This document shows, piece after piece, positions 24,477-33,157 of a DNA stretch of 64,000 nt. Position 1 is the first letter of the stretch; each line of letters begins with the position of its first letter. The stretch covers positions 5,755 to 69,754 of the forward strand of contig JBPCXI010000273.1 of the NCBI GenBank assembly GCA_051008895.1, given 5' to 3'. Below the pieces are notes generated by a model. The model saw only the letters and a program-made list of their open reading frames with translations. It had not been told where the DNA came from and made no database searches. Source of the stretch: SMWD01 sp051008895. GTDB lineage: Bacteria > Pseudomonadota > Gammaproteobacteria > Steroidobacterales > GCA-2729495. Made by a program: the position numbers and the translations under genes.

Positions 24477-27347
24477 ATGAAATCGTTTGCCGACATCCCC
24501 ATCGCCAAGAAGCTCGTCAGCATCATGCTGGCGACGACCGTCATAGCTTTGCTGCTGGCGTCGATGATGCAGGCGGCGACGGAAGGTATCGCCTATCGCC
24601 AGGACATCGTCGAGAACCTCGCCACCATTGCGGACGTGATCGGCACGAACAGCGTCGGCGCAATCACCTTCGAAGACCGCGAACTCGCGCAGGAAGTGCT
24701 GCTGTCGCTGAAGGCCGAGCCGAGCATCATTACCGGCCGGATTTTCGACGCCAACCGCGTGCAACTGGCGAGCTTTCGATCCGGTAGCCCCCCCGCCGGT
24801 CCGGAGGAAGCCGAGGCGCGCCGGCGTCAGATCAAAACCTGGCTAACCGCGGGCTTGCCCGTTCGATCTTTCGTCGGCCTGCAGTCCGTCGATATCGTTC
24901 AGCCAATCCGCTTCGATCGCGAGACGATCGGCTACGTGCATCTGCAGGCGACACTGCAACCGCTGGTACAAACTCTCGTCCGCTTCGCCTGGATGGCCGG
25001 CATCACGGTCGCGCTGGCCGTGCTGGTCGCGTATTTCCTGTCGTTCCGACTGCAATCGCTGGTGTCGCGGCCGATCCTCGCGCTCGCCGACCTGATGCGC
25101 CGCGTGACGCATGATAACGACTACTCGCTGCGCGCCCGCAAATCGGGCGACGATGAGGTTGGCAGCCTGATCGACGGCTTCAACAACATGCTGCAGGAGA
25201 TCTCCGAGCGCGATCAGCGGCTCATGGAGGGGCGCGCGACCCTCGACGAGCAAGCGAACAACCTCGCACAAGCGAACGAGCGACTGAAGCTCGCAATGAA
25301 CGAGTCGATCACGGCGCGCGAGAACGCCGAGCATGCCAACCACGCGAAGAGCGAATTCCTCGCGCGTATGAGTCACGAGATTCGTACGCCGATGAATGGT
25401 GTGCTGGGCATGACGGAGCTGATTCTCGCTTCGGACCTTGACGCGAAGCAGGAGCACTTCGCGGAGACGATTCGCGACTCCGCCGAATCCCTGCTCGACA
25501 TCATCAACGACATCCTCGACTTCTCCAAAATCGAAGCCGGCAAGCTCGAACTCGAGCAGGCCGAGTTCGACCTCCGCCACGTCGTCGAGAGCGTAGTGGA
25601 ACTCTTGTCCGTCCGCGCGCAAGCCAAGGGGCTGGAGATGTTGTGCGATATTCCGCCGTCCCTCGATACGCTCGTCCACGGGGACCAGACGCGCCTGCGG
25701 CAGATTCTGACCAACCTGATCGGCAACTCGATCAAGTTTACCGAGGACGGGGAAATCAGCGTGCGCGTCATGCCCGACAAGACGGACGGCAGCACCGCGA
25801 AATTCCGGTTTGAAGTTCGGGATACCGGCATCGGCATCAAGGCCGACAGCCAGGAAATGATCTTCGAATTATTCTCGCAAGAAGACGGCAGCACGACCCG
25901 ACGCTACGGCGGTACCGGACTCGGCCTCGCAATTTGCAGGCAGCTCGCGGAGTTGATGGGCGGCGAAATCGGCGTCGACAGCGTAACGGGCACAGGCACG
26001 ACGTTCTGGTTTACCGCGCAATTCACCGGATGCAGCCGCGCATGGCACGAAGTCACGTTGTCCGATCTCGAGAATCCGGGCGCGCTGAGAGTGCTGATCG
26101 TCGACGACAATGCGACCAACCGCGAAATCCTGATCCATCAGCTTGCCGCGTGGCAGATTCGCGCCGATTCTGCGGCAAACGGACCCGAAGCGCTGGATTT
26201 GATGGAAGCGCACGCAGAGGAAGGCGCGCCATACGAACTCGCTATCCTCGACTGGCACATGCCGGGCATGGACGGCCTCGAGCTCGCACAAACGATTAGC
26301 TCGAATCCGCAACTTAGCGCAACGAAGATGGTCATGCTGACATCCGCGTCCGCGGACGACGGCGGCCAGCGTCTGATCGACGCCGGTGTCAGGGCCCACC
26401 TGAATAAACCGGCTCGCCCTGCACGCCTGCGCCAATGTATCGCCCAGGTGCTGAACATTCAAAAACCGGGTCAACCGCGGACCGACGATCGCTACAACGA
26501 CGTGGCGAAGAATGAGGGTCAGGCCGCGCATATACCGGCTAATACGCACGTGCTTCTCGTCGAAGACAATCCGGTCAACCGTGAGGTCGCAACGAGCATG
26601 CTCAATGCGATGGGATGCAGGGTCGACGAGGTACCCAACGGCCGCGATGCAGTCGAAATCGTGCGCAGGCAGAAATTCGACGTCGTGCTGATGGATTGCG
26701 AGATGCCGATCATGGACGGCTACGCCGCGACCGGCGCGATCCGGGCATGGGAGGCGGACGTCCATGACCACGATCACCTGCCGATCATCGCGTTGACCGC
26801 ACACGCGTTGCCGGAAGATCGCAAGCGCTGCCTCAGCGCGGGAATGGACGACTTCCTGAGCAAGCCGTTCTCGATGGACGCGCTGCGCGGCGTGCTCGGG
26901 CGCTGGCTGCCGTTGCAAGACGGCACACCGACCGGCGAGATCGAAGTGGACGAGGATCCGACGGAGGAAGGACGAGAGCTTAGCGAAGTGTCGTTCGTCG
27001 GCCCGGTACGCAACAAAGCGCTCGACATGATCGGCGACCTGGACCCGGAAAACGGCAAGGAACTCGCCACTCGTGTCGTGGAGGTTTACGAATCCAACTC
27101 AATGGAACTGATCGACTCTCTGTCGGCAGCGGTTACGGACCACGACGGCGAACGCGTGCGCACCGCCGCGCATGCGCTGAAGTCGAGCAGCGGCAATGTC
27201 GGCGCCGAGCGCCTGATGAGCATGTGTCGCGAGATCGAACTTGCAGCGCGCGACAGCGAGTTCGATGCGGTGCCGGATCGAATCGTCGCGCTCAAAGAAG
27301 AGCATCAACTCGTCATCGAAGAGCTCAGGAAATGGACACAGACCTGA
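24477..27347 (+). CDS. Hybrid sensor histidine kinase: CHASE8-like, HAMP, HisKA, HATPase, REC, REC, HPt
   Basis: This 956-residue membrane kinase has a first helix near residues 13-34, a periplasmic region of about 35-150 resembling CHASE8 (YRQDIVENLATIADVIGTNSVGAI), a second helix near 163-190, HAMP, and HisKA with FLARMSHEIRTPMNG (His300). The ATPase domain is near 400-518 with DTGIGIK and GTGLGLAI. Receiver 1 is at 536-655 (Asp592 in LDWHMPG), receiver 2 at about 690-810 (Asp740 in LMDCEMP), and a C-terminal HPt has His899 in AHALKSSSGN. All phosphorelay residues look intact. It lies 11 bases after yfiR and overlaps the next gene, whose REC domain may receive the phosphate. Confidence 0.93.
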   Translation: MKSFADIPIAKKLVSIMLATTVIALLLASMMQAATEGIAYRQDIVENLATIADVIGTNSVGAITFEDRELAQEVLLSLKAEPSIITGRIFDANRVQLASFRSGSPPAGPEEAEARRRQIKTWLTAGLPVRSFVGLQSVDIVQPIRFDRETIGYVHLQATLQPLVQTLVRFAWMAGITVALAVLVAYFLSFRLQSLVSRPILALADLMRRVTHDNDYSLRARKSGDDEVGSLIDGFNNMLQEISERDQRLMEGRATLDEQANNLAQANERLKLAMNESITARENAEHANHAKSEFLARMSHEIRTPMNGVLGMTELILASDLDAKQEHFAETIRDSAESLLDIINDILDFSKIEAGKLELEQAEFDLRHVVESVVELLSVRAQAKGLEMLCDIPPSLDTLVHGDQTRLRQILTNLIGNSIKFTEDGEISVRVMPDKTDGSTAKFRFEVRDTGIGIKADSQEMIFELFSQEDGSTTRRYGGTGLGLAICRQLAELMGGEIGVDSVTGTGTTFWFTAQFTGCSRAWHEVTLSDLENPGALRVLIVDDNATNREILIHQLAAWQIRADSAANGPEALDLMEAHAEEGAPYELAILDWHMPGMDGLELAQTISSNPQLSATKMVMLTSASADDGGQRLIDAGVRAHLNKPARPARLRQCIAQVLNIQKPGQPRTDDRYNDVAKNEGQAAHIPANTHVLLVEDNPVNREVATSMLNAMGCRVDEVPNGRDAVEIVRRQKFDVVLMDCEMPIMDGYAATGAIRAWEADVHDHDHLPIIALTAHALPEDRKRCLSAGMDDFLSKPFSMDALRGVLGRWLPLQDGTPTGEIEVDEDPTEEGRELSEVSFVGPVRNKALDMIGDLDPENGKELATRVVEVYESNSMELIDSLSAAVTDHDGERVRTAAHALKSSSGNVGAERLMSMCREIELAARDSEFDAVPDRIVALKEEHQLVIEELRKWTQT

Positions 27348-29473
27348 GCATGCAGACAACGGCCGGGCGACGCCACGACCTGATACTCGTCGTCGACGAC
27401 GACCCGACCCTGCGCATGCTGGTGCGGGCGACGCTGGAGAAGTCCGGCTTCAATGTCGAAGAAGCCGAGGACGGCGAGGAAGCACTTAAGAAGTTCATCA
27501 AGTTTCAGCCCGCGGTCATCCTGATGGATGTCGAGATGCCAAAGCTGAACGGATACGAGACCTGCAAGCGAATTCGCGCCGACGCCGTCGGCGCGCACGT
27601 GCCGATCCTGATGGTAACCGGCCTCGAAGACATCGATTCGGTCAATCGCGCCTACTCCGCCGGCGCCACCGACTTCCTGCCGAAGCCCATCAACTGGCCA
27701 CTGATCTCTCATCGCGTGCGCTATGTACTTCGGGCAAGTCGCACCTACGAAGAACTGAGAACCTCGGAGGCAAAAAACAACGCTCTGCTGAACGCGATGC
27801 CCGATACGCTGTTCGTGATTCGTCGCGACGGCGCAATCATGAACTTCATGGCCGGGAGTGACGCGGCGACGATGCCCGAACCACGGGGCGATCAGCTGAC
27901 GATCGCCGAATACCTGCCCTGCTCCGTTGCGGCCGAATGGATGGACATGATCCGCGCGGTCATCAGCGACAGCCGACCGCAGACGGGCGAATTCTGCCTC
28001 GAACACGACGAGCAGATGTTCCATTACGAGCTGCAAATCGTTCCATACCTGAACGACCTGACTCTTGCGATCGTGCGCGAAATTACGGACAGGAAGCGGG
28101 CCGAGGAACGCGTGCATAAGCTCGCGTACTTCGACACGCTGACCGGATTGCCGAATCGTCAGCTGTTCCTGCAGCAATTGTCCGACGCAATCGAAGGCGC
28201 ACGAAAACATGACACCAAGGTCGCCGCACTGTACGTCGACCTCGACAATTTCAAGCGGATCAACGATACGCTGGGCCATAACTTCGGCGATGTGGTATTG
28301 CAGACGATCGCGGATCGGCTCGACAGCTGCATTCGCAATGACGACTGCGTGCTTCGCCCGGACTCCGACGAGACCGACTTCAGACTCGCCCGGCTCGGCG
28401 GCGATGAGTTCGTCGCGATTCTGCGAGACCTCGATTCCACCGACGACGCTGTCGCGGTCGCGGAACGCATACGCACTCAATTGACGCGACCCGTCGAACA
28501 CCTCGGCCATGAGTTCGTCGTCACATCCAGCATCGGCGTCTCCCTGTACCCGGATGACGGCGAGGATATCGACTCGCTGCTGAAAAACGCAGACGTCGCG
28601 ATGTACCAGGCGAAGAGCGCGGGGCGCAACAGCGTACGCTTCTACTCCGGCACGATGAGCATGCGGTCGCTCGAGCGACTCGAACTGGAGAATGGTCTGC
28701 GCTATGCGCTGCAGCGGGACGAGCTCGACCTGCACTACCAGCCGCAGATCGATCTCGCGACGGGCAAGCTCAGTGGCGTCGAAGCGCTGCTGCGCTGGAA
28801 CCATCCGGAGCGCGGCAACATCCCGCCGGGTAGCTTCATTCCGCTAGCCGAGGAATGCGGCCTGATCACGCCGCTCGGCGAGTGGGTACTGGCGCGGGCT
28901 TGCCGACAGGCCAAGCAGTGGCAGGACAAGTTCGGAGAACATCCGAACATGGCCGTCAACATCTCCAGCCAGCAGTTCTTTCACAGCGACATGGCGGAGG
29001 TCGTGCTGCAAATGGTATTCGATGCCGGCTTGAGTCCGTCGTCGCTGCAGCTGGAACTGACTGAGACCATCCTGATGAACGACGTCGAGGAGACGGTACG
29101 CACGCTGGCGAAGCTGAAAAAAGCCGGCGTGTCGCTCGCGATGGACGACTTCGGCACCGGCTACTCGTCGCTGAGCTACCTCAAACGCCTGCCGCTCGAC
29201 ACGCTGAAAATCGATCGTTCATTCGTCTCGGATCTCGAGAACAACAGCGACGATGCGGCGATATGCGCAGCGATCATCGCCATGGCACACAACCTGGACC
29301 TGCGGGTGATCGCCGAAGGCGTCGAGACCGAGGAACAGCTCGACTACCTGCGGTCGCAGAAATGCGACGAGATACAGGGCTTCTTCATCAGCAAGCCGGT
29401 GCCGGCGGACGAACTCGAAGCGAAGTTTCTCGACGAGAAGACGCGCAAGGCGCCGGTCGTCGCCGACACTTGA
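27332..29473 (+). CDS. Response regulator with PAS, GGDEF and EAL domains (c-di-GMP turnover)
   Basis: The 713-residue cytosolic protein has an N-terminal REC domain (LILVVDDDPTLRMLV, phospho-acceptor Asp66 in LMDVEMPK), a PAS-like region at about 145-250, GGDEF with an intact GGDEF motif at 356-360, and EAL with EALLRW at 484-489, ELTE, DDFGTGYSSLSYLK and EGVETEEQ. Both catalytic signatures are complete, so it could make and degrade c-di-GMP; no RxxD inhibitory site stands at the usual place before GGDEF. ATG 27332 overlaps the kinase gene by 16 bases; ATG 27350 is the alternative. Phosphotransfer from the upstream HPt is likely. Confidence 0.93.
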   Translation: MDTDLSMQTTAGRRHDLILVVDDDPTLRMLVRATLEKSGFNVEEAEDGEEALKKFIKFQPAVILMDVEMPKLNGYETCKRIRADAVGAHVPILMVTGLEDIDSVNRAYSAGATDFLPKPINWPLISHRVRYVLRASRTYEELRTSEAKNNALLNAMPDTLFVIRRDGAIMNFMAGSDAATMPEPRGDQLTIAEYLPCSVAAEWMDMIRAVISDSRPQTGEFCLEHDEQMFHYELQIVPYLNDLTLAIVREITDRKRAEERVHKLAYFDTLTGLPNRQLFLQQLSDAIEGARKHDTKVAALYVDLDNFKRINDTLGHNFGDVVLQTIADRLDSCIRNDDCVLRPDSDETDFRLARLGGDEFVAILRDLDSTDDAVAVAERIRTQLTRPVEHLGHEFVVTSSIGVSLYPDDGEDIDSLLKNADVAMYQAKSAGRNSVRFYSGTMSMRSLERLELENGLRYALQRDELDLHYQPQIDLATGKLSGVEALLRWNHPERGNIPPGSFIPLAEECGLITPLGEWVLARACRQAKQWQDKFGEHPNMAVNISSQQFFHSDMAEVVLQMVFDAGLSPSSLQLELTETILMNDVEETVRTLAKLKKAGVSLAMDDFGTGYSSLSYLKRLPLDTLKIDRSFVSDLENNSDDAAICAAIIAMAHNLDLRVIAEGVETEEQLDYLRSQKCDEIQGFFISKPVPADELEAKFLDEKTRKAPVVADT

Positions 29474-29483
29474 TCGAAAGCCG

Positions 29484-30071
29484 TCAATCGGGGGCCGCGG
29501 GCCCGCCGCCGAGATAGCGCGCGGTCGCGTAGCACGACTGCCGGGATCGGGCGATGAAACGGCTGAACTGCGGCGAGTTCGCACCGTTCTCGCGTACGTA
29601 CTCCGCCTCGGCCTGCGTGAAGCCATCCGCAATCATTTGCGCCGAACACTGACACCAGATCGCATATTGCTCGTGCGTCAGGCCGGATTCCTGCAGGAAT
29701 TCAGCTGCGGCCATGCACGCGGTCGCGTCGAACCCGGCCCGCACCGGTCGCCCCGGGCCCGCCCGATGAGCGAACTCCGATTCGACCGCGAGATACAGGC
29801 CGTAGGGCGGCAGCAGCAGCGCGCCAACCGCCTCGCCGACCGAATGCGTCCGCCACGCGTGCCACGCGCCGAATAACCAGAAGACCAGGAATATTCCGCC
29901 ATTGACCCAGACCAGCGGGCTGTTGAGGAGCGCCTCCCGGTCGAACGAGAGCAGGGATTTTCGCTGGCGGGTTACTCGACGACCTCGATCAGCTCGACCT
30001 CGAACGTCAACGCGGCACCGCCAGGAATCGCGCCGCTGCCGCGCTCGCCGTAGGCCACCTCGGCAGGGCAC
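29484..30071 (-). CDS. Small membrane protein with conserved-looking Cys, start unclear
   Basis: The convincing part runs from about 29954 to 29484: two hydrophobic helices (PLVWVNGGIFLVFWLFGAWHAW and GEAVGALLLPPYGLYLAVE) followed by a soluble tail with four Cys (ACMAAAEF, IWCQCSAQM, QSCYATARY). No family was recognised. In that frame there is no ATG, GTG or TTG between the end of the FKBP gene and the first helix. The only upstream ATG, 30071, lies 100 bases inside the FKBP gene and gives an Arg-rich stretch that is clearly a frame shadow. A CTG at 29954 is possible, or an N-terminal frameshift. It is convergent with the GGDEF-EAL gene. Confidence 0.5.
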   Translation of the reverse strand: MPCRGGLRRARQRRDSWRCRVDVRGRADRGRRVTRQRKSLLSFDREALLNSPLVWVNGGIFLVFWLFGAWHAWRTHSVGEAVGALLLPPYGLYLAVESEFAHRAGPGRPVRAGFDATACMAAAEFLQESGLTHEQYAIWCQCSAQMIADGFTQAEAEYVRENGANSPQFSRFIARSRQSCYATARYLGGGPAAPD

Positions 30072-30649
30072 GTGATCTTGCTCTTGCCACCCTCTTTGAT
30101 CGTCGGGATCGCCTCACGCCAGCATGGGATGACCCGATCCAGCGATGACGTGAACGGTTCGCCGCGATCGACCGAACTGTCGAAAACGGTGCCGTCCCGG
30201 AGCGTGCCGTGATAGTGCGCCTTGACCGTGGAATCGGCCGTCGGGGAGTCACCGGAGCCCGCGGTTATCTCACGAATCACGATGCCCGACGCGGTCGTTG
30301 TCGCACCCGGCTCGGCCGCCATCTGCTCGATATACGCCTGCGCCGACGCTTGCTCGCGAACCGCATTCGCGGCCATCCGCTGCTGCGCGATCTCGTTCAA
30401 TTTCTGGCCGTAGACCTGCGCGTCGAGCGTCATCGCATCGCCGCCGAGCGCATCGCGCATGCCCCGCTCGAGGGCGTCCAGCTCCGCGTCGGTCAGGTTC
30501 AGCGGCACCAGGTTCGCGCTGAGCTGCGTGCCGAGAAAATAGAAAACCTTATCCTCTTCGCTCAGCGGCTGCGGGTCGGCCGAACAGGCCGTTCCTGCCG
30601 CCAGCAGGACGGCAGTCGCGACCAGGGTCGCAAGCTTGGGGTGATTCAT
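29972..30649 (-). CDS. FKBP-type peptidyl-prolyl isomerase, exported
   Basis: The 225-residue protein has a signal sequence (KLATLVATAVLLAAGTAC), a helical FKBP-N dimerisation-type domain at about 30-120 (DKVFYFLGTQLSANL) and a C-terminal FKBP catalytic domain with GTLRDGTVFDSSVDRG, VIPCWREAIPTIKEGGK and GSGAIPGGAALTFEVELIEV. It resembles periplasmic FkpA/Mip chaperones; the AGTAC end of the signal might be a lipobox but is atypical. AAGGAG lies 5 bases before the ATG at 30649; an ATG at 30652 is adjacent. tRNA-Ser lies immediately upstream on the same strand. Confidence 0.9.
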   Translation of the reverse strand: MNHPKLATLVATAVLLAAGTACSADPQPLSEEDKVFYFLGTQLSANLVPLNLTDAELDALERGMRDALGGDAMTLDAQVYGQKLNEIAQQRMAANAVREQASAQAYIEQMAAEPGATTTASGIVIREITAGSGDSPTADSTVKAHYHGTLRDGTVFDSSVDRGEPFTSSLDRVIPCWREAIPTIKEGGKSKITCPAEVAYGERGSGAIPGGAALTFEVELIEVVE

Positions 30650-30667
30650 CATAGCTCCTTGGGTGAA

Positions 30668-30758
30668 TGGCGGAGGGAGAGGGATTCGAACCCCCGTGGG
30701 GCGTAAGCCCCCCACTGATTTCGAATCAGGGCCGTTTGACCAGCTCCGGCATCCCTCC
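30668..30758 (-). tRNA. tRNA-Ser (anticodon CGA)
   Basis: Read on the minus strand, a 7-bp acceptor stem GGAGGGA/TCCCTCC is followed by discriminator G and an encoded CCA. The anticodon loop TTCGAAA gives CGA, reading UCG. The long variable arm GGGGGGCTTACGCCCC is class II, as for serine, and the T arm is GGGGGTTCGAATCCCTC. It lies just upstream of the FKBP gene. Confidence 0.93.
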
Positions 30759-30775
30759 GCGAAGGCGCCGATTAT

Positions 30776-31083
30776 AGAGGTTTCGCCCTGCGGGGCCAGC
30801 CCGCTGCCGAATCCGCGATCAGCGACACATTTCCGGCTCAAGCGACACCCCAAAGTGGCCGACATACCTACGGAGTGCTCCACGAAGCGCGCCGCATCGC
30901 TGCGCACTTCTTAGCCATATTTTGCATGTAAAACAAACATTTATTGTGAATATCTTATGTAAGACCTGTGACGCCGGTCGCGGCAATCGACCGCCCGCCC
31001 GGGGTACGTTGAACCCTGGATGCGGCGCGCCGGGATCGGCCGGCCGGCGCACGATTGGGACTGGCAAACGGACGCGGTAATTC
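30776..31083. other. Intergenic region upstream of pomA
   Basis: About 308 bases lie between tRNA-Ser and pomA. A distinctly AT-rich patch at about 30911-30960 is the likely promoter area for the motor genes, but no sigma-28 or sigma-70 pair could be assigned with confidence. No gene is seen. Confidence 0.4.
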
Positions 31084-31848
31084 ATGGATCTGGCAACCCT
31101 CATAGGCTTTATCGCCGGCAACCTCATCATCGCGATGGCGATCCTCATCGGCGGCGACGCCGGGATCTTCTTCAACGTGCCAGGCATCCTCGTCGTCGTC
31201 GGCGGCACCGCGGCCGCGACGTTCATGAAGTTCCCGATGGCCGACTGCGTATTCGCGCTGAAGAGCGGCGTCAGCATGGCGTTCAAGGACACCATGCAGA
31301 ACCCGAGCGAGTTGGTCGAGCGCATCAAGGAACTGGCGAATCGCGCCCGCAAGGACGGCCTGCTCGCGCTCGAGGATGAGCCGGTCAGCAACGAGTTTTT
31401 CCAGAAAGGGATCCAGCTGTGCGTCGACGGGCAGCAGCCCGAATTCGTCAAGAAGGTGCTCGATAACGACATGGAAAAGTCGATCGAGCGCCTGGAACTC
31501 GGTGCGCAGATCTACCAGGGCATCGGTGACGCGGCGCCCGCATTCGGCATGATCGGAACGCTCGTCGGCCTCGTGCAGATGCTCGCGAACATGTCCGATG
31601 CTTCCGCGATCGGCCCGTCGATGGCCGTCGCGCTGCTGACGACGCTGTACGGCGCACTGATCGCGAATATGTTTGCGATCCCGGTCGCGACGAAGCTGCA
31701 ACTGCGCTACCAGTACGATCGGCTGACGAAGTCCCTGATCATCGAAGGCGTCCAGGGCATCGCCCAGGGCGAGAGCCCGCACGTGATCGAGGAAATCCTG
31801 CGCACCTACCTGCAGGATGCAAAGGTCGCCGAAGCCGCCAAAGCATAA
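31084..31848 (+). CDS. pomA: Flagellar motor stator protein, PomA/MotA family
   Basis: The 254-residue protein has four membrane helices, two near the N terminus (TLIGFIAGNLIIAMAILIGG, FNVPGILVVVGGTAAATFMK) and two after a cytoplasmic loop (GDAAPAFGMIGTLVGLVQML, GPSMAVALLTTLYGALIANM), with the MotA/TolQ motif APAFGMIGTLVGLVQML. Length and pattern fit the sodium-type PomA. With PomB it forms the stator that couples ion flow to flagellar rotation. It is followed by pomB after 11 bases. No other flagellar genes are in the window, which is usual for pomAB. Confidence 0.93.
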   Translation: MDLATLIGFIAGNLIIAMAILIGGDAGIFFNVPGILVVVGGTAAATFMKFPMADCVFALKSGVSMAFKDTMQNPSELVERIKELANRARKDGLLALEDEPVSNEFFQKGIQLCVDGQQPEFVKKVLDNDMEKSIERLELGAQIYQGIGDAAPAFGMIGTLVGLVQMLANMSDASAIGPSMAVALLTTLYGALIANMFAIPVATKLQLRYQYDRLTKSLIIEGVQGIAQGESPHVIEEILRTYLQDAKVAEAAKA

Positions 31849-31859
31849 CGGACTGAACG

Positions 31860-32639
31860 ATGGCGGAGAAAAAAGGCGGCTCCGAGATACCCGCATGGAT
31901 GGCGACGTTCGCCGACCTGATGGCGCTGATGATGTGCTTCTTCGTGCTGCTGTACTCGTTCTCGTACCTCGACGAGGTCAAATACAAAGCCGTCGTCGCG
32001 TCCATGGCGAAAGGCTTCGGCTCGGAAGTCACGCCGGTTCGCGCGCAGTCCTCATCGTCGATCGGCCCGCCGAGCCTGGTGCCGAATACGATGCAGACCC
32101 AGTCGCGCGGTGCACGGCCGATGACCCAGCAGGAGGCCAACATGGATACGAAGAGCCTCAGGCGCAAGGTTCAGGAAGACCTGCAGGACGAGATCGCCAA
32201 AGGGAATCTGTCGGTCGAGATGGCCGGCAATAACGTCGTGATCCGCTTCCCGGAGGAGATCGCTTTCCCGCCCGGCAGCGATGTCATATCCGCGGAGATC
32301 TTGCCGATACTGCGGCGGGTGACCGAGTCTCTGGCCGACGAGGACGGCTCTATCCAGGTGTCGGGCCACACCGATAACCGGCCGATCCGCACCGCAACGA
32401 TCAAATCGAACTGGGAGTTGTCGACGAACCGCGCGGTGTCGGTCATTCACATGATCGAGGAACTCGGCACCATTGACCCGGCCAAGCTGACCGCGGTCGG
32501 TTACAGCGATACCCGCCCGATCTTCCCGAACGACACGGCCGAGGGCCGCGCGCGCAATCGTCGCGTCGAGATCGCGATCATTCGCGATGGCGGCGCCGGC
32601 AACCCGGTTCAGCCGTCGACACCACCCGCGCTGCCATAA
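31860..32639 (+). CDS. pomB: Flagellar motor stator protein, PomB/MotB family
   Basis: The 259-residue protein starts with a short basic segment, then one helix with PAWMATFADLMALMMCFFVLLYSFS; the Asp in FADLM is the conserved ion-binding residue. A periplasmic linker leads to an OmpA-like peptidoglycan-binding domain with IQVSGHTDNRPIRT and AVGYSDTRPIFPNDTAEGRARNRRVEI. It anchors the stator to the cell wall. It is co-transcribed with pomA. Its last 31 bases overlap the convergent hypothetical gene on the minus strand. Confidence 0.93.
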   Translation: MAEKKGGSEIPAWMATFADLMALMMCFFVLLYSFSYLDEVKYKAVVASMAKGFGSEVTPVRAQSSSSIGPPSLVPNTMQTQSRGARPMTQQEANMDTKSLRRKVQEDLQDEIAKGNLSVEMAGNNVVIRFPEEIAFPPGSDVISAEILPILRRVTESLADEDGSIQVSGHTDNRPIRTATIKSNWELSTNRAVSVIHMIEELGTIDPAKLTAVGYSDTRPIFPNDTAEGRARNRRVEIAIIRDGGAGNPVQPSTPPALP

Positions 32640-32926
32640 GCGATCAGCGCGCGCAGAAACGCCGCCGGTTTCGCCAGGCACGCATTTTCGACCGCTTCGC
32701 CGTCGGCCGAGCAGCCGCCCGGTGCGGGTCCTGCCTGCTGGCCCTCGGACGTCTTTTCCAGGTGATAAAAGCGAAACCACTGATCGACGCCGAGCGGCTC
32801 TCCGGCGCCGCCGTCGGTAAATCTTCGGTGCGCGTCATAGCGCTCGTATACGAGGCGAACTTCGGCCGGGTCGATGCCCTCCTCCCGGCACAGGTACCGC
32901 CAGTCGTCGTTATCGATGTTCTTCAT
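32609..32926 (-). CDS. Hypothetical protein, acidic, no membrane segment
   Basis: The 105-residue protein begins KNIDNDDWRYLCREEGIDPAEVRLVYERYDAHRRF, a charged helical pattern, then GVDQWFRFYHLEK, and ends in a low-complexity Gly/Ala-rich tail. I do not recognise a family. The amino-acid pattern of the first 60 residues looks like a real protein. Its end overlaps pomB by 31 bases in convergent orientation. The start at 32926 is the first Met of the protein-like stretch; upstream codons to 33031 look random. Confidence 0.6.
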   Translation of the reverse strand: MKNIDNDDWRYLCREEGIDPAEVRLVYERYDAHRRFTDGGAGEPLGVDQWFRFYHLEKTSEGQQAGPAPGGCSADGEAVENACLAKPAAFLRALIAYGSAGGVDG

Positions 32927-33057
32927 GTTGCGGATCGTGGTCCTGGTCCTGGGCGCGGCGCCATAGCCTACTACAGCACGCGACGGTGCCGTCGGGTTGC
33001 GCAGGCCGCACTGCGACATACACGTATACATAACTCAAGTGATTAATAATTAGTCAA

Positions 33058-33063
33058 TATAAT
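33058..33063 (+). promoter_or_regulatory. Possible -10 element (TATAAT) upstream of mltF
   Basis: TATAAT lies in an AT-rich block about 95 bases before the mltF ATG; the -35 region 17 bases upstream (TCAAGT) is weak. A second TATAAT at 33144-33149 would place transcription start almost on the ATG. Which is used cannot be decided from sequence. Confidence 0.3.
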
Positions 33064-33157
33064 CGCTTGTTTTTCGTCCTTTTTCACATAATGCCGGGCC
33101 TGTAAAGCGTGCTGGTGAGCATGGCAACGCGCTGGCAGCTCTCTATAATTCGCCACC

